Shown: positions 6,840 through 9,064 of the stretch, piece by piece | Layout: every line of letters starts with the position of its first letter | How positions within the stretch are numbered: position 1 is the first letter of the stretch | Origin: Verrucomicrobiota bacterium | GTDB taxonomy: Bacteria; Verrucomicrobiota; Verrucomicrobiia; Verrucomicrobiales; Verrucomicrobiaceae | Direction of reading: 5' to 3' | DNA length: 9,064 nucleotides | Assembly (NCBI GenBank): GCA_021413535.1 | Contig: JAIOQF010000342.1 | Span: forward strand, 1-9,064 | Program-made: the position numbers and the translations under genes | The notes under the pieces: model-generated | Told to the model about the DNA's origin: nothing | Databases searched by the model: none | The model's input: the letters and a program-made list of their open reading frames with translations, nothing else

Positions 6840-7718
6840 ATGCGCATCCTCCTTCACTTCGCCATCATCACCGCCCTGGCAGCGGGATCACTCTCCGCCG
6901 CTGACAAGACGCTCCTCCGCGCCCATTGGGAAGCAGGAAAAGTTTATACCATGGAGAATGTCATGAACTCCAGCACCATCGTGCCCGGCCTGGGCGAGAG
7001 CGGGAAGCAGACAACGAACATGACCCAGACCATGACCATCACGGTCAGCCCCGAAGGGGACAAACGACTCGCCGTGGTCAAGATCGCTGGCATCAAGGCG
7101 CTGATGAACATGATGGGCCAGGTCATGAATTATGATTCCTCTGATCCGGCGAAATCCCAGCCCATGCTGCAACAGGCCTTCGGTTCCATCGTCGGCAAGG
7201 AATTCACGCTCGTGTATGACAAGGATGACAAGGTCACCGATGTCCGCGGCATGGACAAACTCACGGCCACACCGGTCGCGGGCGCCAAGGGCCCCGATGG
7301 CAAGCAATTCGTCGACGCCTTCCGCAAGAGCCAGGAAATGGGCCTGCCCAAAGATCCGGTCGCACCCGGCGACTCCTGGACTTTCGATGAGACTATCGAG
7401 ATGGCTCCGCTGGGCACCATGCACATCAAGGGCACGGGAAAATTCGACAGCATCGTGGACTACGAAGGCCGCAAGCACGCCAAGCTCATCATCGAAGGCA
7501 CCTTCATCAGCCCCGAAGCCCAAGCCGGAGCCGCCGCGCCCATGATCAAATTCGGCGAAGGCTCCACCATGAAGGTCGAGAACCTTTTTGATCTGGAGCG
7601 ACGCGTTTCCTCCAGCAGCGTCGTCAGCTCCGAGCTGAAGATGAGCGCCGCCGGCCAGGAAATCCCCGTCAGCCAGAAGGTCACCACCAAGCTGATCAAG
7701 GTGGAGGACGTGAATTAA
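6840..7718 (+). CDS. Exported protein of unknown function, DUF6263-like
   Basis: The 292-residue product begins with a typical signal peptide: MRILLHFAIITALAAGSLSA, with likely cleavage after the Ala-Asp region near residue 20, so the protein should be periplasmic or outer-surface. There is no lipobox cysteine. The start at 6840 is chosen because upstream in-frame codons (from 6714) would bury the signal peptide. The mature part is predicted to be mostly beta-strand: an opening segment with a Gly-Lys-Val-Tyr turn, a Met-rich stretch (about residues 57-97, including LMNMMGQVM), and a conserved-looking LPKDPVAPGDSW segment near residue 180. This pattern recalls DUF6263 proteins of PVC bacteria, but I recognise it only loosely. 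It is divergent from the P-II gene (197 bases apart) and convergent with the NYN gene (16 bases apart). No catalytic motif is visible. Confidence 0.8.
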   Translation: MRILLHFAIITALAAGSLSAADKTLLRAHWEAGKVYTMENVMNSSTIVPGLGESGKQTTNMTQTMTITVSPEGDKRLAVVKIAGIKALMNMMGQVMNYDSSDPAKSQPMLQQAFGSIVGKEFTLVYDKDDKVTDVRGMDKLTATPVAGAKGPDGKQFVDAFRKSQEMGLPKDPVAPGDSWTFDETIEMAPLGTMHIKGTGKFDSIVDYEGRKHAKLIIEGTFISPEAQAGAAAPMIKFGEGSTMKVENLFDLERRVSSSSVVSSELKMSAAGQEIPVSQKVTTKLIKVEDVN

Positions 7719-7734
7719 TCCTGCTGTTCCGAAT

Positions 7735-8547
7735 TCAATCCGGCACGCCCTTGACCGAGTAGTCGCCGGACTTTTCGTCTTTGGTGAGTTCGATCAGTCC
7801 GCGATCCCGCGCTGCTTCCAAGAGATTGCCGAAGGATCGGAAGCCGTGATACTTTTCATTGAAGCCGGGCTGCTTGCGTTTGATGGTTTGCTTGACCATG
7901 GAGCCCCAGACTTTTTCGTTGCCGCCGCGTTCATCGAGCATGGCATCCGCAGTTTCCGCCACCAGCTGAATCGCGGCGTCGGGATCACCGGCGGGCTTGG
8001 TTTCCCCGGCTTCGATTTTTTTAACGGGCGGAGCTTTTACGACGGGCGCGACCCGGCGCGGCTGCTGTTTGCGCACCAGATCATCATAAAAAATGAATTC
8101 GTCACAATTGGAGATGAAGAGATCGGAAGTCGAGTTTTTCACGCCCAGGCCGATCACTGTTTTGTTGTTCTCCCGCAGCTTGCTGACCAGCGGTGAAAAA
8201 TCCGAGTCGCCGCTGATGATGACGAACGTGTCCATGTGCGGCTTGGTGTAGCAGAGGTCCAGCGCATCCACGACCATGCGGATATCGGCTGAGTTTTTAC
8301 CCGAGTGCCGGACATGTGGAATCTCGATGAGCTCGAACGCGGCTTCGTGCATGGGCTTCTTGAAAGCCTCGTAACGCGACCAGTCGCAGTAAGCTTTTTT
8401 CACAACGATGTGACCTTTGAGCAAAAGCCGCTCCAGCACTTTCTCCACATCGAAGCGTTCGTATTTGGCCTCGCGGGTGCCGATGGCGATGTTCTCGAAA
8501 TCGCAGAACACGGCCATGGTGTGAGTGCGGTCGTTATTGACGGACAT
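7735..8547 (-). CDS. NYN-domain (PIN-like) putative ribonuclease with C-terminal LOTUS/OST-HTH domain
   Basis: The 270-residue protein begins with a NYN (LabA/DUF88) domain at about 11-160. Acidic residues expected to hold a catalytic metal are visible: Asp16 in FCDFEN, Asp88 in SADIRM, Asp94, and Asp114/Asp116 in ISGDSDF. A charged, proline-rich linker (161-188) leads to an OST-HTH/LOTUS domain at about 190-268, shown by WGSMVKQTIKRKQPGF and YHGFRSFGNLLEAA. NYN domains are PIN-like nucleases that cut RNA; LOTUS domains bind RNA, notably G-rich or quadruplex RNA. A cytoplasmic RNA-processing role is inferred; the target is unknown. The ATG at 8547 lies three bases after the MFS stop codon, so translation is probably coupled. 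An ATG at codon 11 (MAVFCDFEN) is an alternative start that also keeps the whole domain. Confidence 0.88.
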   Translation of the reverse strand: MSVNNDRTHTMAVFCDFENIAIGTREAKYERFDVEKVLERLLLKGHIVVKKAYCDWSRYEAFKKPMHEAAFELIEIPHVRHSGKNSADIRMVVDALDLCYTKPHMDTFVIISGDSDFSPLVSKLRENNKTVIGLGVKNSTSDLFISNCDEFIFYDDLVRKQQPRRVAPVVKAPPVKKIEAGETKPAGDPDAAIQLVAETADAMLDERGGNEKVWGSMVKQTIKRKQPGFNEKYHGFRSFGNLLEAARDRGLIELTKDEKSGDYSVKGVPD

Positions 8548-8550
8548 GGG

Positions 8551-9064
8551 TCACGATGGATCGCGGGTGAACAATTGCAGCAAGTTTTTCATAGCCCCGC
8601 GGCGGGTGGCGGCGGCGTAAATGCCGGTGGAAAGGGCGGCGATTCCACAGAACCAGAAAACCTGGCCCGACGAGAGCTGAATCTGGTTGAGCACATATTG
8701 AATGCCGGAGGCTGCGAATATCCCCACGAATGAAAGCAAGTTGGCGGCCCCCTGCACCGCACCCTTGGACTCAGGCGCCGGCTTGTGCTGGAGCACGGCC
8801 GCGATCGGAACGATGAACAAGCCGCCCGACAAGCCGAGCATGATCAGGCTGACGGTGAACCCCTCAATACTGAGTCCGGTGATCCCCAGGGGAATGGTGC
8901 GCATGGCCAGGCCGATCGCTCCGAATGGAACAAAGCCGTATTCGATGCGGCCCCGAGAAAGAAAACCCGCCAACGCGCTGCCGACTCCAATCCCGATCAA
9001 CAAGGCAGAGAGCAGCAAAGTATTTTGAAATCGGTCCAGCCCCAGGACGCTTTCGGAATAGATG
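8551..9064 (-). CDS. MFS transporter, LplT-like, C-terminal part (5' partial)
   Basis: The frame is open to the right edge of the window, so only the last 171 or so residues are seen and the TTG at 9018 is not the real start. The fragment has about five hydrophobic helices. IYSESVLGLDRFQNTLLLSA and GIGVGSALAGFLSRGRIEYG resemble the start of the second half of MFS proteins of the lysophospholipid transporter (LplT) type and of MFS modules fused to acyltransferases; GLFIVPIAAVLQ matches the conserved GGFFVVPLNALLQ region of LplT. Such proteins move lysophospholipids across the inner membrane. The protein ends soon after the last helix, so there is no C-terminal acyltransferase fusion. MFS membership is firm, the LplT-like subgroup is tentative. 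The stop codon is followed after CCC by the NYN-LOTUS start codon. Confidence 0.8.
   Translation of the reverse strand, partial: IYSESVLGLDRFQNTLLLSALLIGIGVGSALAGFLSRGRIEYGFVPFGAIGLAMRTIPLGITGLSIEGFTVSLIMLGLSGGLFIVPIAAVLQHKPAPESKGAVQGAANLLSFVGIFAASGIQYVLNQIQLSSGQVFWFCGIAALSTGIYAAATRRGAMKNLLQLFTRDPS

Noticed and set aside
7719..7734. Terminator between the convergent exported-protein and NYN genes
   Set aside because: Only 16 bases separate the stop codons and no hairpin is present.

Overview
The window is GC-rich bacterial DNA with five recognisable protein genes, one decayed gene remnant and one gene cut off at each edge. The organism is inferred, not proven, to be a Verrucomicrobia (PVC-group) bacterium close to Prosthecobacter/Verrucomicrobium. 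The reasons are the style of the RNase R and P-II proteins, an exported protein resembling DUF6263, a NYN-LOTUS protein, and start codons without clear Shine-Dalgarno sequences. No rRNA, tRNA, CRISPR array, insertion sequence or phage gene was seen.

Layout, left to right. Positions 1-3563 (+) hold the 3' part of a very large patatin-type lipid acyl hydrolase gene; its start lies outside the window. The visible 1186 residues contain the C-terminal half of a first patatin-like domain behind a hydrophobic membrane region, a linker with a cysteine cluster, and then a complete second patatin domain with its Ser/Asp dyad. Positions 3564-3939 have no intact gene but carry a clear remnant of a RelE/ParE-type toxin and a small perfect inverted repeat. 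Positions 3940-6162 (+) encode ribonuclease R. Positions 6295-6642 (-) encode a P-II nitrogen signalling protein, convergent with RNase R, with a strong intrinsic terminator and a well-spaced candidate sigma-54 promoter. Divergent from it, 6840-7718 (+) encodes an exported protein of unknown function. Converging on that gene are a NYN-LOTUS protein (7735-8547, -) and, three bases upstream of it, the end of an MFS transporter gene (8551-9064, -) that runs off the right edge.

How the genes might work together. The only operon visible is MFS transporter to NYN-LOTUS, which looks translationally coupled. RNase R and the NYN-LOTUS protein both point to RNA metabolism. The patatin protein and the LplT-like transporter both point to membrane lipid turnover, but they are far apart, on opposite strands, and no direct link is shown. 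The P-II gene is probably controlled by nitrogen status through sigma-54. The most unusual items are the two-patatin membrane protein with its interrupted first domain, the sigma-54 arrangement in front of the P-II gene, and the NYN-LOTUS/MFS coupling.
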